From Mycolicibacterium celeriflavum (GTDB taxonomy: Bacteria; Actinomycetota; Actinomycetes; Mycobacteriales; Mycobacteriaceae): 64,000 bases of DNA. The notes under the pieces are model-generated. The model saw nothing but the letters and a program-made list of their open reading frames with translations, did not search any database and was not told the origin of the DNA. Where the stretch lies: contig NZ_AP022591.1 in NCBI RefSeq assembly GCF_010731795.1, forward strand, positions 4,774,001-4,838,000. The letters are read 5' to 3'. This document shows, one piece after another, positions 32,419 to 47,061 of the stretch. The translations under genes were made by a program, and so were the position numbers. The stretch's first letter is position 1. Each line of letters opens with the position of its first letter.

Positions 32419-34065
32419 ATGGCAGAGTTGACGATCTCGGCGGATGAGATCCAGGGCGCGATCGAGGAGTATGTCGCCGGCTTCGAGGCGGACACCGAGC
32501 GGGAAGAGATCGGCACCGTCATCGACGCAGGCGACGGTATCGCCCACGTCGAGGGTCTCCCGTCGGTCATGACTCAGGAGCTGTTGGAGTTCCCCGGCGG
32601 TGTCCTCGGCGTCGCGCTGAACCTCGACGAGCACAGCATCGGTGCGGTCATCCTCGGCGACTTCGAGAAAATCGAAGAGGGCCAACAGGTCAAGCGCACC
32701 GGCGAGGTCCTCTCGGTGCCGGTGGGCGACGGCTTCCTCGGCCGCGTGGTCAATCCGCTGGGCCAGCCGATCGACGGCCGGGGTGAGGTCGAGACCACCG
32801 AACGCCGTGCCCTCGAACTCCAGGCGCCCTCTGTCGTGCAGCGCCAAGGCGTCAGTGAGCCGTTGCAGACCGGCATCAAGGCCATCGACTCGCAGACCCC
32901 CATCGGTCGCGGCCAGCGTCAGCTGATCATCGGCGACCGCAAGACCGGTAAGACCGCGGTATGTGTGGACACCATCCTCAACCAGCGGCAGAACTGGGAG
33001 ACCGGCGACCCCGACCTGCAGGTCCGCTGCGTGTACGTGGCGATCGGGCAGAAGGGCACCACGATCGCCAGCGTGCGCCAGACCCTCGAAGAGGGTGGTG
33101 CGATGGACTACACCACGATCGTCGCCGCGCCGGCATCCGACTCCGCCGGCTTCAAATGGCTTGCGCCGTACACCGGTTCGTCGATCGCCCAGCACTGGAT
33201 GTACGACGGCAAGCACGTGCTGATCGTTTTCGACGACCTGACCAAGCAGGCCGAGGCCTACCGTGCCATCTCGCTGCTGCTGCGCCGGCCGCCCGGTCGC
33301 GAGGCCTACCCCGGTGACGTGTTCTATCTGCACTCGCGGTTGCTGGAGCGGTGCGCGAAGCTGTCCGACGAGCTTGGCGGTGGCTCACTGACCGGTCTGC
33401 CGATCATCGAGACCAAGGCCAACGACATTTCGGCCTACATCCCGACCAACGTCATCTCGATCACCGACGGCCAGTGCTTCTTGGAGACCGACCTGTTCAA
33501 CCAGGGTGTGCGACCGGCGATCAACGTCGGCGTCTCGGTGTCGCGTGTCGGTGGCGCCGCACAGATCAAGGCGATGAAAGAGGTAGCAGGAAGTCTCCGT
33601 CTCGATCTCTCGCAGTACCGTGAACTCGAATCGTTCGCGGCGTTTGCCTCTGATCTCGACGAAACGTCGAAGGCGCAGCTGGACCGCGGCGCCCGGCTCG
33701 TCGAGTTGCTCAAGCAGCCGCAGAACAGCCCGATGCCGGTCGAGGAACAGGTCGTCGCGATCTTCCTGGGCACCCGAGGCCACCTGGATTCGGTTCCCGT
33801 CGAAGACGTTCAGAAGTTCGAGCGTGAATTCCTCGAGCACGTGAAGGGCTCACAGGAGGGAATCCTCAAGGAGATCCGGGAGAGCAAGAAGCTCTCCGAG
33901 GAGCTTGAGGAGAAGCTCGAAAAAGTCGTCAACGACTTCAAGAAGGGCTTCGACACCACTGACGGCAGCTCGGTCGTGCCCGACGAACATGTCGATGCAA
34001 TGGATGAAGAAGACGTCGAGAAGGAATCGGTGAAGGTCCGTAAGCCCGCACCGAAGAAGAAGTAA
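32419..34065 (+). CDS. atpA: ATP synthase subunit alpha
   Basis: A 548-residue F1 subunit that binds non-catalytic nucleotide. GDRKTGKT (residues 172-179) is the P-loop, LLLRRPPGREAYPGDVFYLHSRLLER lies near 290-315, and VGVSVSRVGGAAQIKAMK near 375. After the usual bacterial end (about residue 510) there is a charged tail of about 35 residues (VVNDFKKGFDTTDGS onward to PAPKKK). Mycobacteria are known for this alpha C-terminal extension, which suppresses ATP hydrolysis. It has its own leader of 48 bases after atpH. Confidence 0.97.
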   Translation: MAELTISADEIQGAIEEYVAGFEADTEREEIGTVIDAGDGIAHVEGLPSVMTQELLEFPGGVLGVALNLDEHSIGAVILGDFEKIEEGQQVKRTGEVLSVPVGDGFLGRVVNPLGQPIDGRGEVETTERRALELQAPSVVQRQGVSEPLQTGIKAIDSQTPIGRGQRQLIIGDRKTGKTAVCVDTILNQRQNWETGDPDLQVRCVYVAIGQKGTTIASVRQTLEEGGAMDYTTIVAAPASDSAGFKWLAPYTGSSIAQHWMYDGKHVLIVFDDLTKQAEAYRAISLLLRRPPGREAYPGDVFYLHSRLLERCAKLSDELGGGSLTGLPIIETKANDISAYIPTNVISITDGQCFLETDLFNQGVRPAINVGVSVSRVGGAAQIKAMKEVAGSLRLDLSQYRELESFAAFASDLDETSKAQLDRGARLVELLKQPQNSPMPVEEQVVAIFLGTRGHLDSVPVEDVQKFEREFLEHVKGSQEGILKEIRESKKLSEELEEKLEKVVNDFKKGFDTTDGSSVVPDEHVDAMDEEDVEKESVKVRKPAPKKK

Positions 34066-34079
34066 GGCCTGGGAAACAG

Positions 34080-35006
34080 ATGGCTGCCACACTGCGCGAA
34101 TTGCGCGGCCGCATCCGCTCCGCCGGCTCGATCAAGAAGATCACCAAAGCCCAGGAGCTGATCGCGACATCGCGGATCGCCAAAGCGCAGGCTCGAGTCG
34201 AGGCGGCTCGGCCCTACGACCGCGAGATCACCAACATGCTCACCGAACTCGCGAGCGCGAGCGCGCTGGATCACCCGCTGCTCGTCGCCCGCGAGAACCC
34301 TCGGCGGGCCGCCGTGTTGGTGGTGTCGTCGGACCGGGGGCTCGCAGGCGCATACAACGCGAACATCTTCCGGCGCTCGGAGGAGCTGTTCGCACTTCTC
34401 CGTTCGGAGGGCAAGGAACCCGTCCTGTACGTGGTGGGCCGAAAAGCTTTGGGCTACTACAGCTTCCGCAACTGGGATGTTCAGGAGTCGTGGACCGGCT
34501 TCTCCGAGCGACCCGACTACGAGAACGCGCAGGAGATCGCGTCGACGTTGGTCGACGCCTTCACGGCCGGTTTGGATGACGAAGGCGACGATCCCGGGGC
34601 GGACAACATCCTCGGCGTCGACGAACTGCACATCGTGTTCACCGAATTCAAGTCGATGCTGTCGCAGACGGCGATCGCGCGCCGGATCGCACCGATGGTG
34701 GTGGAGTACAGCGAGGAGGACACCGGCCCGCAGACGCTGTTCTCCTTCGAGCCGGACGCCGAAACCCTTTTCGGCGCGCTGTTGCCGCGGTACATCTCCA
34801 CCCGCATCTTCGCCGCCCTGCTCGAGGCGGCGGCCTCGGAGTCGGCTTCGCGCCGACGCGCCATGAAGTCGGCGACCGACAACGCCGACGACCTCATCAA
34901 GGACCTGACCCTGATGGCGAACCGGGAACGGCAATCTCAGATCACCCAGGAAATCAGCGAAATCGTCGGTGGCGCGAACGCGCTTGCGGACGCCGCCAAG
35001 AAGTAG
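34080..35006 (+). CDS. atpG: ATP synthase subunit gamma
   Basis: A 308-residue central-shaft subunit with N- and C-terminal coiled-coil helices (LRELRGRIRSAGSIKKITKAQELIATSRI and ESASRRRAMKSATDNADDLIKDL). Residues about 163-176 (AGLDDEGDDPGAD) form the acidic loop insertion found in mycobacterial gamma subunits, which is linked to low ATPase activity and is studied as an inhibitor target. ATG 34080 lies 14 bases after atpA. Confidence 0.97.
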   Translation: MAATLRELRGRIRSAGSIKKITKAQELIATSRIAKAQARVEAARPYDREITNMLTELASASALDHPLLVARENPRRAAVLVVSSDRGLAGAYNANIFRRSEELFALLRSEGKEPVLYVVGRKALGYYSFRNWDVQESWTGFSERPDYENAQEIASTLVDAFTAGLDDEGDDPGADNILGVDELHIVFTEFKSMLSQTAIARRIAPMVVEYSEEDTGPQTLFSFEPDAETLFGALLPRYISTRIFAALLEAAASESASRRRAMKSATDNADDLIKDLTLMANRERQSQITQEISEIVGGANALADAAKK

Positions 35007-35026
35007 CCCCAGAAAGCGAAGAAAAT

Positions 35027-36553
<1,527 letters not shown>

Positions 36554-36555
36554 CG

Positions 36556-36921
36556 ATGGCGGAACTAGACGTCGACATTGTCGCCGTCGAGCGGGAAATC
36601 TGGTCGGGCAAGGCGACGTTCCTCTTCACCCGCACCACCGCGGGGGAGATCGGCATCCTGCCTCGCCACATCCCGCTGGTCGCCCAGCTCGTCGACGACG
36701 CCATGGTGCGCGTCGAGCGAGAGGGTGAGGAAGATCTGCGCATCGCGGTCGACGGCGGATTCATGTCCGTCACCGACGAAGGGGTGATCATCCTCGCGGA
36801 GTCGGCAGAGCTCGAATCCGAGATCGATGCCGAAGGCGCGCGGCGGGACTCCGAATCCGACGACGCCGCAACAGCTGCCAAGGGTAGAGCGAGGCTTCGC
36901 GCCCTGGGTCAGATCGACTAG
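36556..36921 (+). CDS. atpC: ATP synthase subunit epsilon
   Basis: A 121-residue F1 subunit with an N-terminal beta-sandwich (VDIVAVEREIWSGKATFLFTRTTAGEIGILPRHIPLVAQL) and a short two-helix C-terminus (ESEIDAEGARRDSESDDAATAAKGRARLRALGQ). Mycobacterial epsilon is shorter than the E. coli protein and lacks the full inhibitory helix pair. The start follows the atpD stop after 2 bases. It is the last ATP synthase gene. Confidence 0.95.
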   Translation: MAELDVDIVAVEREIWSGKATFLFTRTTAGEIGILPRHIPLVAQLVDDAMVRVEREGEEDLRIAVDGGFMSVTDEGVIILAESAELESEIDAEGARRDSESDDAATAAKGRARLRALGQID

Positions 36922-36930
36922 CGGCCGCCG

Positions 36931-37377
36931 ATGAGCGCGCTCATGGTCACCATGGTCGCGCTGATCTGCGTGCTGCTACTTGTCGTCGTCGCGTTGTCCT
37001 ATCGGCTGTGGAAGCTACGGCAGGTGGGTGGCACCGCGGCGATTCTGCGGGATGTCCCGGCTGTCGGCGGCCATGGGTGGCGTCACGGCGTAATGCGTTA
37101 CCGCGGCGGCGAAGCCGGCTTCTATCGACTGTCCAGCCTTCGGTGGTGGCCGGATCGTCGACTGAGCCGCCGCGGTCTCGAGATCGTCTCGCGGCGTGCG
37201 CCTCGCGGCGACGAGTTCGACATCATGACCGACGAGATCGTGGTGCTGGAACTGCGTGACACCAGCCCGGAACGTCGCCGCGGCTATGAAATCGCGTTGG
37301 ATCGCGGTGCGCTGACGGCGTTTCTGTCGTGGGTGGAGTCCAGGCCCTCACCTCGGGCACGACGCCGTAGCTTCTAA
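36931..37377 (+). CDS. DUF2550 membrane-anchored protein
   Basis: A 148-residue protein with one N-terminal membrane helix (LMVTMVALICVLLLVVVALSYRLW, residues 3-26) and an Arg-rich globular part (GGHGWRHGVMRYRGGEAGFYRLSSLRWWPDRRLSRRGLEIVSRR). This is the DUF2550 family found after atpC in mycobacteria (Rv1312). ATG lies 9 bases after the atpC stop, so it belongs to the atp transcript. A role in ATP synthase function or assembly is possible from position only. Confidence 0.88.
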   Translation: MSALMVTMVALICVLLLVVVALSYRLWKLRQVGGTAAILRDVPAVGGHGWRHGVMRYRGGEAGFYRLSSLRWWPDRRLSRRGLEIVSRRAPRGDEFDIMTDEIVVLELRDTSPERRRGYEIALDRGALTAFLSWVESRPSPRARRRSF

Positions 37378-37952
37378 TCCGTTGCAGGACCGCCCGGCCG
37401 CCACAGCACATCGCCATCGGGATTGGCGGCCCGGGACAGGATGAATAGCAGATCCGACAGCCGATTCAGGTATTTCGCGGGCAACACGCTGACCGCACCG
37501 CCGTGCGACTCCACCGCCGCCCACGCCGACCTCTCGGCGCGGCGGGCTACCGTGCGGGCCAAATGCAGAAGCGCTGACAGGGGCGTACCGCCCGGCAACA
37601 CAAACGAATTCAAGGCGGGCAGCGACTCGTTGAACTCGTCGCACCACGCTTCCAGTCGGTCGATATAGCTCTGGGAGATCCGCAGTGCCGGATGTTCGGG
37701 ATTGTCGACCACCGGTGTCGACAGATCGGCCCCCGCGTCGAACAGGTCATTCTGAATCTGCTTGAGAACCTTCGAGATTTGCTCGCTGGGGTTTCCCAGG
37801 GCGATTGCCACCCCGATGGCGGCGTTGATCTCGTCGCAGTCGGCATACGCCACGAGGCGCGCGTCGTTCTTCGATACCCTGCTGAAATCGCTCAAACCCG
37901 TGGTGCCGTCATCGCCCGTGCGCGTATATATCCGGGTCAGATGAACCGCCAT
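37374..37952 (-). CDS. Cob(I)alamin adenosyltransferase, PduO type
   Basis: A 192-residue five-helix-bundle enzyme that transfers adenosyl from ATP to cob(I)alamin, giving coenzyme B12. The N-terminal TRIYTRTGDDGTTGLSD is the ATP-binding signature. YADCDEINAAIGVA (about residues 36-49), the VLPGG stretch, RTVARRAERSAW (about 145) and YLNRLSDLLFILSR (about 163-176) complete the family pattern. ATG 37952 gives the family length. The stop overlaps that of the DUF2550 gene (convergent). It is divergent from murA. Confidence 0.95.
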   Translation of the reverse strand: MAVHLTRIYTRTGDDGTTGLSDFSRVSKNDARLVAYADCDEINAAIGVAIALGNPSEQISKVLKQIQNDLFDAGADLSTPVVDNPEHPALRISQSYIDRLEAWCDEFNESLPALNSFVLPGGTPLSALLHLARTVARRAERSAWAAVESHGGAVSVLPAKYLNRLSDLLFILSRAANPDGDVLWRPGGPATD

Positions 37953-37986
37953 GGTCAAACCGTACCGGAACGCGTAGCCGAGGAAA

Positions 37987-38022
37987 CTGACACGGCCAGC
38001 AGCGCTGTTTAAACTAACCCGC
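37987..38022 (+). promoter_or_regulatory. murA promoter, leaderless
   Basis: CTGACA (37987-37992), a 17-base spacer, and TAAACT (38010-38015) form a good SigA-type promoter. The -10 box ends 7 bases before the murA GTG at 38023, so transcription should start at the start codon. The rRNA operon lies downstream, so read-through from murA may add to rRNA synthesis. Confidence 0.65.
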
Positions 38023-39276
38023 GTGAGCGAGCGATTCGTGGTGACCGGCGGAAACCGGTTATCGGGCGAAGTAGCCGTCGGGGGGGCCAAAAACAGTGTT
38101 CTGAAGTTGATGGCCGCCACACTGCTGGCCGAAGGCACCAGCACGATCACCAATTGCCCTGACATTCTCGACGTGCCGCTGATGGCCGAGGTGCTCCGGG
38201 GCCTGGGGGCGACCGTGGAACTCGACAGCGACGTCGTGCGGATCACCTCGCCAGACGAACCGAAGTACGACGCGGACTTTGCCGCCGTCCGTCAATTTCG
38301 TGCGTCGGTGTGCGTGCTGGGCCCGCTCGTCGGCCGGTGTAAGCGAGCCAAGGTGGCGTTGCCGGGTGGCGACGCGATCGGATCGCGTCCGCTGGACATG
38401 CATCAGGCGGGCCTTCGCCAACTGGGGGCGCGATGCAACATCGAGCACGGCTGCGTCGTCGCCGAGGCGGACCATCTGCGCGGCGCCGAAATCCAGTTGG
38501 AATTTCCCTCCGTCGGTGCCACCGAGAACATTCTGATGGCGGCCGTCGTCGCTGAGGGCGTCACCACCATCCACAACGCCGCGCGTGAACCCGACGTCGT
38601 CGATTTGTGCGCAATGCTCAACCAGATGGGCGCCCAGATCACGGGCGCGGGAACCCCGACGATGACGATCACCGGCGTCGAGCGGCTCCATCCCACCGAG
38701 CACCGGGTGATCGGTGACCGCATCGTCGCGGCGACGTGGGGGATCGCCGCGGCGATGACGCACGGCGACATCTCGGTCACCGGCGTGGACCCGCAGCATC
38801 TGCAGCTGGTGTTGCACAAGCTGCATGACGCGGGTGCCACAGTGACGCAGTCCGACGACGGATTCCGGGTCGTCCAGTACGAACGGCCAAAGGCGGTCAA
38901 CGTCGCGACGCTGCCGTTCCCCGGTTTCCCCACCGACCTGCAGCCGATGGCGATCGCCCTGGCGTCGATCGCCGACGGCACGTCGATGATCACCGAGAAC
39001 GTGTTCGAGGCCCGGTTCCGGTTCGTCGAGGAGATGGTGCGCCTGGGAGCCGATGCCCGGACCGACGGTCACCACGCGGTCGTCCGGGGCATCCCGCAGT
39101 TGTCCAGTGCGCCGGTCTGGTCCTCGGACATTCGCGCCGGCGCCGGTCTGGTCCTGGCCGGCCTGGTCGCCGACGGCGACACCGAGGTTCACGACGTGTT
39201 CCACATTGACCGCGGCTATCCGCTGTTCGTCGAGAACCTCAAGAGCCTGGGCGCCGAAATCGAGCGGGTGGCTTGA
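38023..39276 (+). CDS. murA: UDP-N-acetylglucosamine 1-carboxyvinyltransferase
   Basis: A 417-residue enolpyruvyl transferase that performs the first committed step of peptidoglycan synthesis. KNSVLKLMAATLLAEG (about residues 22-37) is the conserved start region. The PEP-binding loop GDAIGSRPLDMHQAGLRQLGA (about 112-132) has Asp at position 118-122 where E. coli has the fosfomycin-target Cys, as expected for mycobacteria. NVFEARFRFVEEMVRLGAD lies near 327-345. It is directly upstream of rrs, the standard mycobacterial rrnA context. Confidence 0.96.
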   Translation: MSERFVVTGGNRLSGEVAVGGAKNSVLKLMAATLLAEGTSTITNCPDILDVPLMAEVLRGLGATVELDSDVVRITSPDEPKYDADFAAVRQFRASVCVLGPLVGRCKRAKVALPGGDAIGSRPLDMHQAGLRQLGARCNIEHGCVVAEADHLRGAEIQLEFPSVGATENILMAAVVAEGVTTIHNAAREPDVVDLCAMLNQMGAQITGAGTPTMTITGVERLHPTEHRVIGDRIVAATWGIAAAMTHGDISVTGVDPQHLQLVLHKLHDAGATVTQSDDGFRVVQYERPKAVNVATLPFPGFPTDLQPMAIALASIADGTSMITENVFEARFRFVEEMVRLGADARTDGHHAVVRGIPQLSSAPVWSSDIRAGAGLVLAGLVADGDTEVHDVFHIDRGYPLFVENLKSLGAEIERVA

Positions 39277-39331
39277 TCCCTGCTGGTCGCTGAGCCGTCT
39301 CCCCGCTCCGACGGCTTTGTAGGTGGCGCTT

Positions 39332-39360
39332 TTGGGACTTTGCCGTAACTGGCGTATCCT
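39332..39360 (+). promoter_or_regulatory. Upstream rRNA promoter candidate
   Basis: TTGGGA (39332-39337), 17 bases, TATCCT (39355-39360). It lies 56 bases after murA within the 340-base murA-16S gap. Rapid growers are known to have several promoters before rrnA, so this fits a P1/P2-type promoter. The gap holds no gene. Confidence 0.5.
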
Positions 39361-39408
39361 CTTGTGAGAAGCCCACGGCCCCAGGCCAATCGGACTGGCG
39401 GTCGGGGT

Positions 39409-39438
39409 TTGACGTCTCTGTCCAGATCGGTATAGACT
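39409..39438 (+). promoter_or_regulatory. Main rRNA promoter (PCL1-like)
   Basis: TTGACG (39409-39414) and TATAGACT (39431-39438) match the conserved last promoter of mycobacterial rrn operons. The spacer is 16 or 18 bases depending on whether TATAGA or TAGACT is taken as the -10 box. It would give a precursor with about 170 bases before mature 16S. Confidence 0.75.
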
Positions 39439-39465
39439 GGCAGGGTTGCCCCAAAAGCGGGTGTG

Positions 39466-39487
39466 TTGTTTGAGAACTCAATAGTGT
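39466..39487 (+). promoter_or_regulatory. Conserved rrn leader segment (boxA/antitermination region)
   Basis: TTGTTTGAGAACTCAATAGTG is nearly invariant in mycobacterial rrn leaders, where the antitermination and RNase III processing signals lie. It is followed by a T/G-rich leader (39488-39616) without genes. Confidence 0.5.
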
Positions 39488-39616
39488 GTTTGGTGGTTTT
39501 TGTTTGTTGTTGTTTTTTGCCATGCCCTGTTTTCCCGTTTGTGGGTGTGGTGTTTTTTGATGCCAGTTTTTGGTGTCTTGCTTTGGTCAGATGTTTCTCT
39601 GATTGGCCTTTTTAGG

Positions 39617-44656
<5,040 letters not shown>

Positions 44657-44661
44657 ACACA

Positions 44662-44698
44662 CTCGCAACCACACCCATATCCACAAAAACCCAAACAC
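44662..44698 (+). other. 3' arm of the 23S processing stem
   Basis: CTCGCAACCACACCC...CCACAAAAACCCAAACAC is the reverse complement, with small bulges, of 41397-41425 in the 16S-23S spacer. The two would pair across 23S and mark it for RNase III cutting. The rest of the 112-base 23S-5S spacer is A/C-rich and without genes. Confidence 0.7.
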
Positions 44699-44768
44699 CG
44701 GTTTTCACACCCCACCACCAAAAACACACCACCCACAACACACAGTGGGCACCCAAAAAAAGAATAAA

Positions 44769-44886
44769 GTTACGGCGGTCAATAGCGGCAGGGAAACGCC
44801 CGGACCCATCCCGAACCCGGAAGCTAAGCCTGCCAGCGCCAATGATACTGCCCAACCCGGGCGGAAAAGTAGGACACCGCCGAACA
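44769..44886 (+). rRNA. rrf: 5S ribosomal RNA
   Basis: About 118 bases, beginning GTTACGGCGGTCAATAGCGGC and ending GACACCGCCGAACA. The ends pair (ACGGCGGT/ACCGCCG), and the conserved CCCGAACCCGGAAGCTAAGCC loop is present. It is the last gene of the rrn operon. Confidence 0.95.
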
Positions 44887-44896
44887 CAAATTAAGC

Positions 44897-44934
44897 CCTA
44901 TGGCCCCCAATTCGATTGGGGGCCATAGGCATTT
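44897..44934 (+). terminator. rRNA operon terminator
   Basis: CCTATGGCCCCCAAT (44897-44911) and ATTGGGGGCCATAGG (44915-44929) form a perfect 15-bp hairpin with a TCG loop, followed by CATTTG. The T-run is short, as is usual in mycobacteria. It also lies 16 bases beyond the stop of the convergent ogt gene, so it can act for both directions. Confidence 0.85.
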
Positions 44935-44949
44935 GTAGCGGCAGTCGGC

Positions 44950-45453
44950 TCAATCAAACAACGTCAACGCCGACGAAACGCGGCTTTTCTCCAGCGCGAG
45001 AAGTGCACGCTTCCTGTCGAGTCCGCCGCCGTAGCCGGTGAGGCTTCCATTGGATCCGATCACGCGATGGCACGGCACAATGATGCCGATCGGATTGTGG
45101 CCGTTGGCCAAGCCCACCGCGCGAAAGGCGCCCGCAGAGCCGATCTGTCTGGCGATCTCGCCGTAAGAACGAGTCTCGCCATAGGGAATCGTGAGCAATG
45201 CGGCCCAGACTCGCCGCTGGAAGTCGGTGCCGACAAGGTCGAGGTCCAACTCGAACTCGGTGCGGTCGCCGGCGAAGTATGCCTCGAGTTGTTCCACCGC
45301 GTCGGGGAACGCTGTCTCGTCCGCAGCCCAGCCGTCGCGGCTGGGTTCATATGTCTGGTCGACCATCCGCAGATGCATCAGCCGGCCGTCCCTACCTGCC
45401 AATGTCAGCTGACCGACGAGACTGTCTATCGTGCGAAATTTCAAGCCTGCCAT
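44950..45453 (-). CDS. ogt: Methylated-DNA-protein-cysteine methyltransferase
   Basis: A 167-residue suicide repair protein that takes the methyl group from O6-methylguanine. The acceptor motif is IIVPCHRVIGSNGSLTGYGGGLDRK (about residues 121-145), with the helix-turn-helix PYGETRSYGEIARQIG (about 90-105) for DNA binding. ATG 45453 shares one base with the alkA stop (TAATG) and has AAAGGAGAAG upstream, so it is coupled to alkA. The order rrf-ogt-alkA matches M. tuberculosis (Rv1316c-Rv1317c). Confidence 0.95.
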   Translation of the reverse strand: MAGLKFRTIDSLVGQLTLAGRDGRLMHLRMVDQTYEPSRDGWAADETAFPDAVEQLEAYFAGDRTEFELDLDLVGTDFQRRVWAALLTIPYGETRSYGEIARQIGSAGAFRAVGLANGHNPIGIIVPCHRVIGSNGSLTGYGGGLDRKRALLALEKSRVSSALTLFD

Positions 45454-46937
45454 TACTTCTCCTTTGGTGGCCAGTCGTTGACAGCATGATTGAGCGCGGA
45501 CCACAGGTGCTGGGTGGCGTAGGAACGCCATGGTCGCCAGCGGGCGCTGTGCTCGATGAGTGGGCGAAGGTCGGTGGGCAGACCCAATTGCCGTGCGGCC
45601 AGCTGTACGCCGAGGTCAGTGGCTGGGAAGGCATCGGGGTCGCCGAGCCCACGCATGGCTATCACCTCGGCGCTCCACGGCCCGATGCCGGGCAGCACCA
45701 ACAACTGCTCCCGCGCCCGGTTCCAGTCGCAGCCCGCATCGAGGACGACGTGTCCGTCCGCCAAGGCTCGGATCAGCGCGATCAGCGAGCGTTGCCGTGA
45801 CTTCGGGAAGGCCAGGTGAGCGGGATCGATGTCGGCCAGATGCTCGATCGACGGAAAGATATGTGTCAGACCACCGTTCGGGTCCGTAATCAGCTGCCCA
45901 TAAGCTGAGACGATTCGCCAGGCGTGGGTTCGGGCGGCCTTGATCGACACCTGCTGACCCAGCACGACCCGCAAGGCTAACTCTTGTTCGTCGACTGTTC
46001 GCGGAATGCGCTGACCGGGGGCCTTGCTGACAAGCACACTGAGTTCCGGGTCGGCGCCGAGTTCATCGACGACCGCCTCGGGATCCGCGTCGAGATCGAG
46101 CAGCCGTCGGCATCTGGCGATGGCGGTGGCCAAGTCTCGGAAGTCATCGAGGACCACCCGGCACTGCACATGGTCGGGTTGTGGTGTGAGAGAGACGATC
46201 CCGTTGCCGTTCGGTAGGCGCAACGTGCGGCGGTAGACGCCGTCGCGCACTTCCTCGACGCCCGGGACGGCGCTGGCCGCCAGGTGTCCGAACAGTCCCT
46301 CATAGGCGAAAGGAGTGCGGACGGGCAACCGCAACGACAGTGCTCCGGTGCCGCCCTCGTCGCGGCCGAACCGGGCACGCGCACGCTGGCGCAGCGCGGT
46401 CGGGGTGAGATCGCATACCGCTCGTAGGGTGTCGTTGAATTGGCGGATGCTGGAAAAGCCTGATGCGAAAGCAACATCACCGAACGGCAATTCGGTGGTT
46501 TCGATGAGCACGCGGGCGGTCTGCGAACGCTGTGCGCGCGCGAGTGCCAGCGGGTTCGCGCCGACTTCCGCCTGTAGAAGCCGCTCGAGCTGCCGGGTGG
46601 TGTACCCCAGACGGGTGGCCAGTCCGGTGACGCCTTCGCGGTCGACGGTGCCATCGGCTATCAGTCGCATGGCCCTGGCAACGACGTCGCCGCGGACATT
46701 CCACTCCGGCGAGCCGGGTGACGCATCTGGGCGGCACCGTTTACAGGCTCGGAAGCCGGCCTTTTGGGCGGCCGCCGCGGTCGGATAGAAGCGCATGTTG
46801 CGCGCGTACGGCGGCCGAACCGGGCAGCTCGGCCTGCAGTAGATCTTCGTGGTCAGCACGGCGGTGACGAACCAGCCGTCGAACCGGGCATCTTTGGACT
46901 GGACGGCCCGGTAGCAGCGTTCGAAATCGTCGTGCAC
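45453..46937 (-). CDS. alkA: Ada/AlkA fusion: methylphosphotriester sensor and 3-methyladenine glycosylase
   Basis: A 494-residue three-part protein. Residues 1-75 are the Ada-type zinc domain with four Cys (YCRPSCP and ACKRCRPDA), of which one accepts methyl from phosphotriesters. Residues 80-180 are an AraC helix-turn-helix region (LATRLGYTTRQLERLLQAEVG). Residues about 200-490 are the AlkA glycosylase with HhH motif LPGIGPWSAEVIAMRGLGDPDAFPATDLG, including the catalytic Asp. GTG 46937 gives the start VHDDFERCYRAVQSKD known from mycobacteria. It probably activates its own operon with ogt in the adaptive response. Confidence 0.94.
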   Translation of the reverse strand: MHDDFERCYRAVQSKDARFDGWFVTAVLTTKIYCRPSCPVRPPYARNMRFYPTAAAAQKAGFRACKRCRPDASPGSPEWNVRGDVVARAMRLIADGTVDREGVTGLATRLGYTTRQLERLLQAEVGANPLALARAQRSQTARVLIETTELPFGDVAFASGFSSIRQFNDTLRAVCDLTPTALRQRARARFGRDEGGTGALSLRLPVRTPFAYEGLFGHLAASAVPGVEEVRDGVYRRTLRLPNGNGIVSLTPQPDHVQCRVVLDDFRDLATAIARCRRLLDLDADPEAVVDELGADPELSVLVSKAPGQRIPRTVDEQELALRVVLGQQVSIKAARTHAWRIVSAYGQLITDPNGGLTHIFPSIEHLADIDPAHLAFPKSRQRSLIALIRALADGHVVLDAGCDWNRAREQLLVLPGIGPWSAEVIAMRGLGDPDAFPATDLGVQLAARQLGLPTDLRPLIEHSARWRPWRSYATQHLWSALNHAVNDWPPKEK

Positions 46938-47061
46938 GCTTCTTACAATTACACGTCCCCACCGACAACACTGGCGGAAAACCGACATGGTAGTCGCAGT
47001 CAGGTGGGTCCCATGGCCCCTGTTCTCCTCCGGGCCGTCGCGGGACTGTAGGTTGCGAGCC

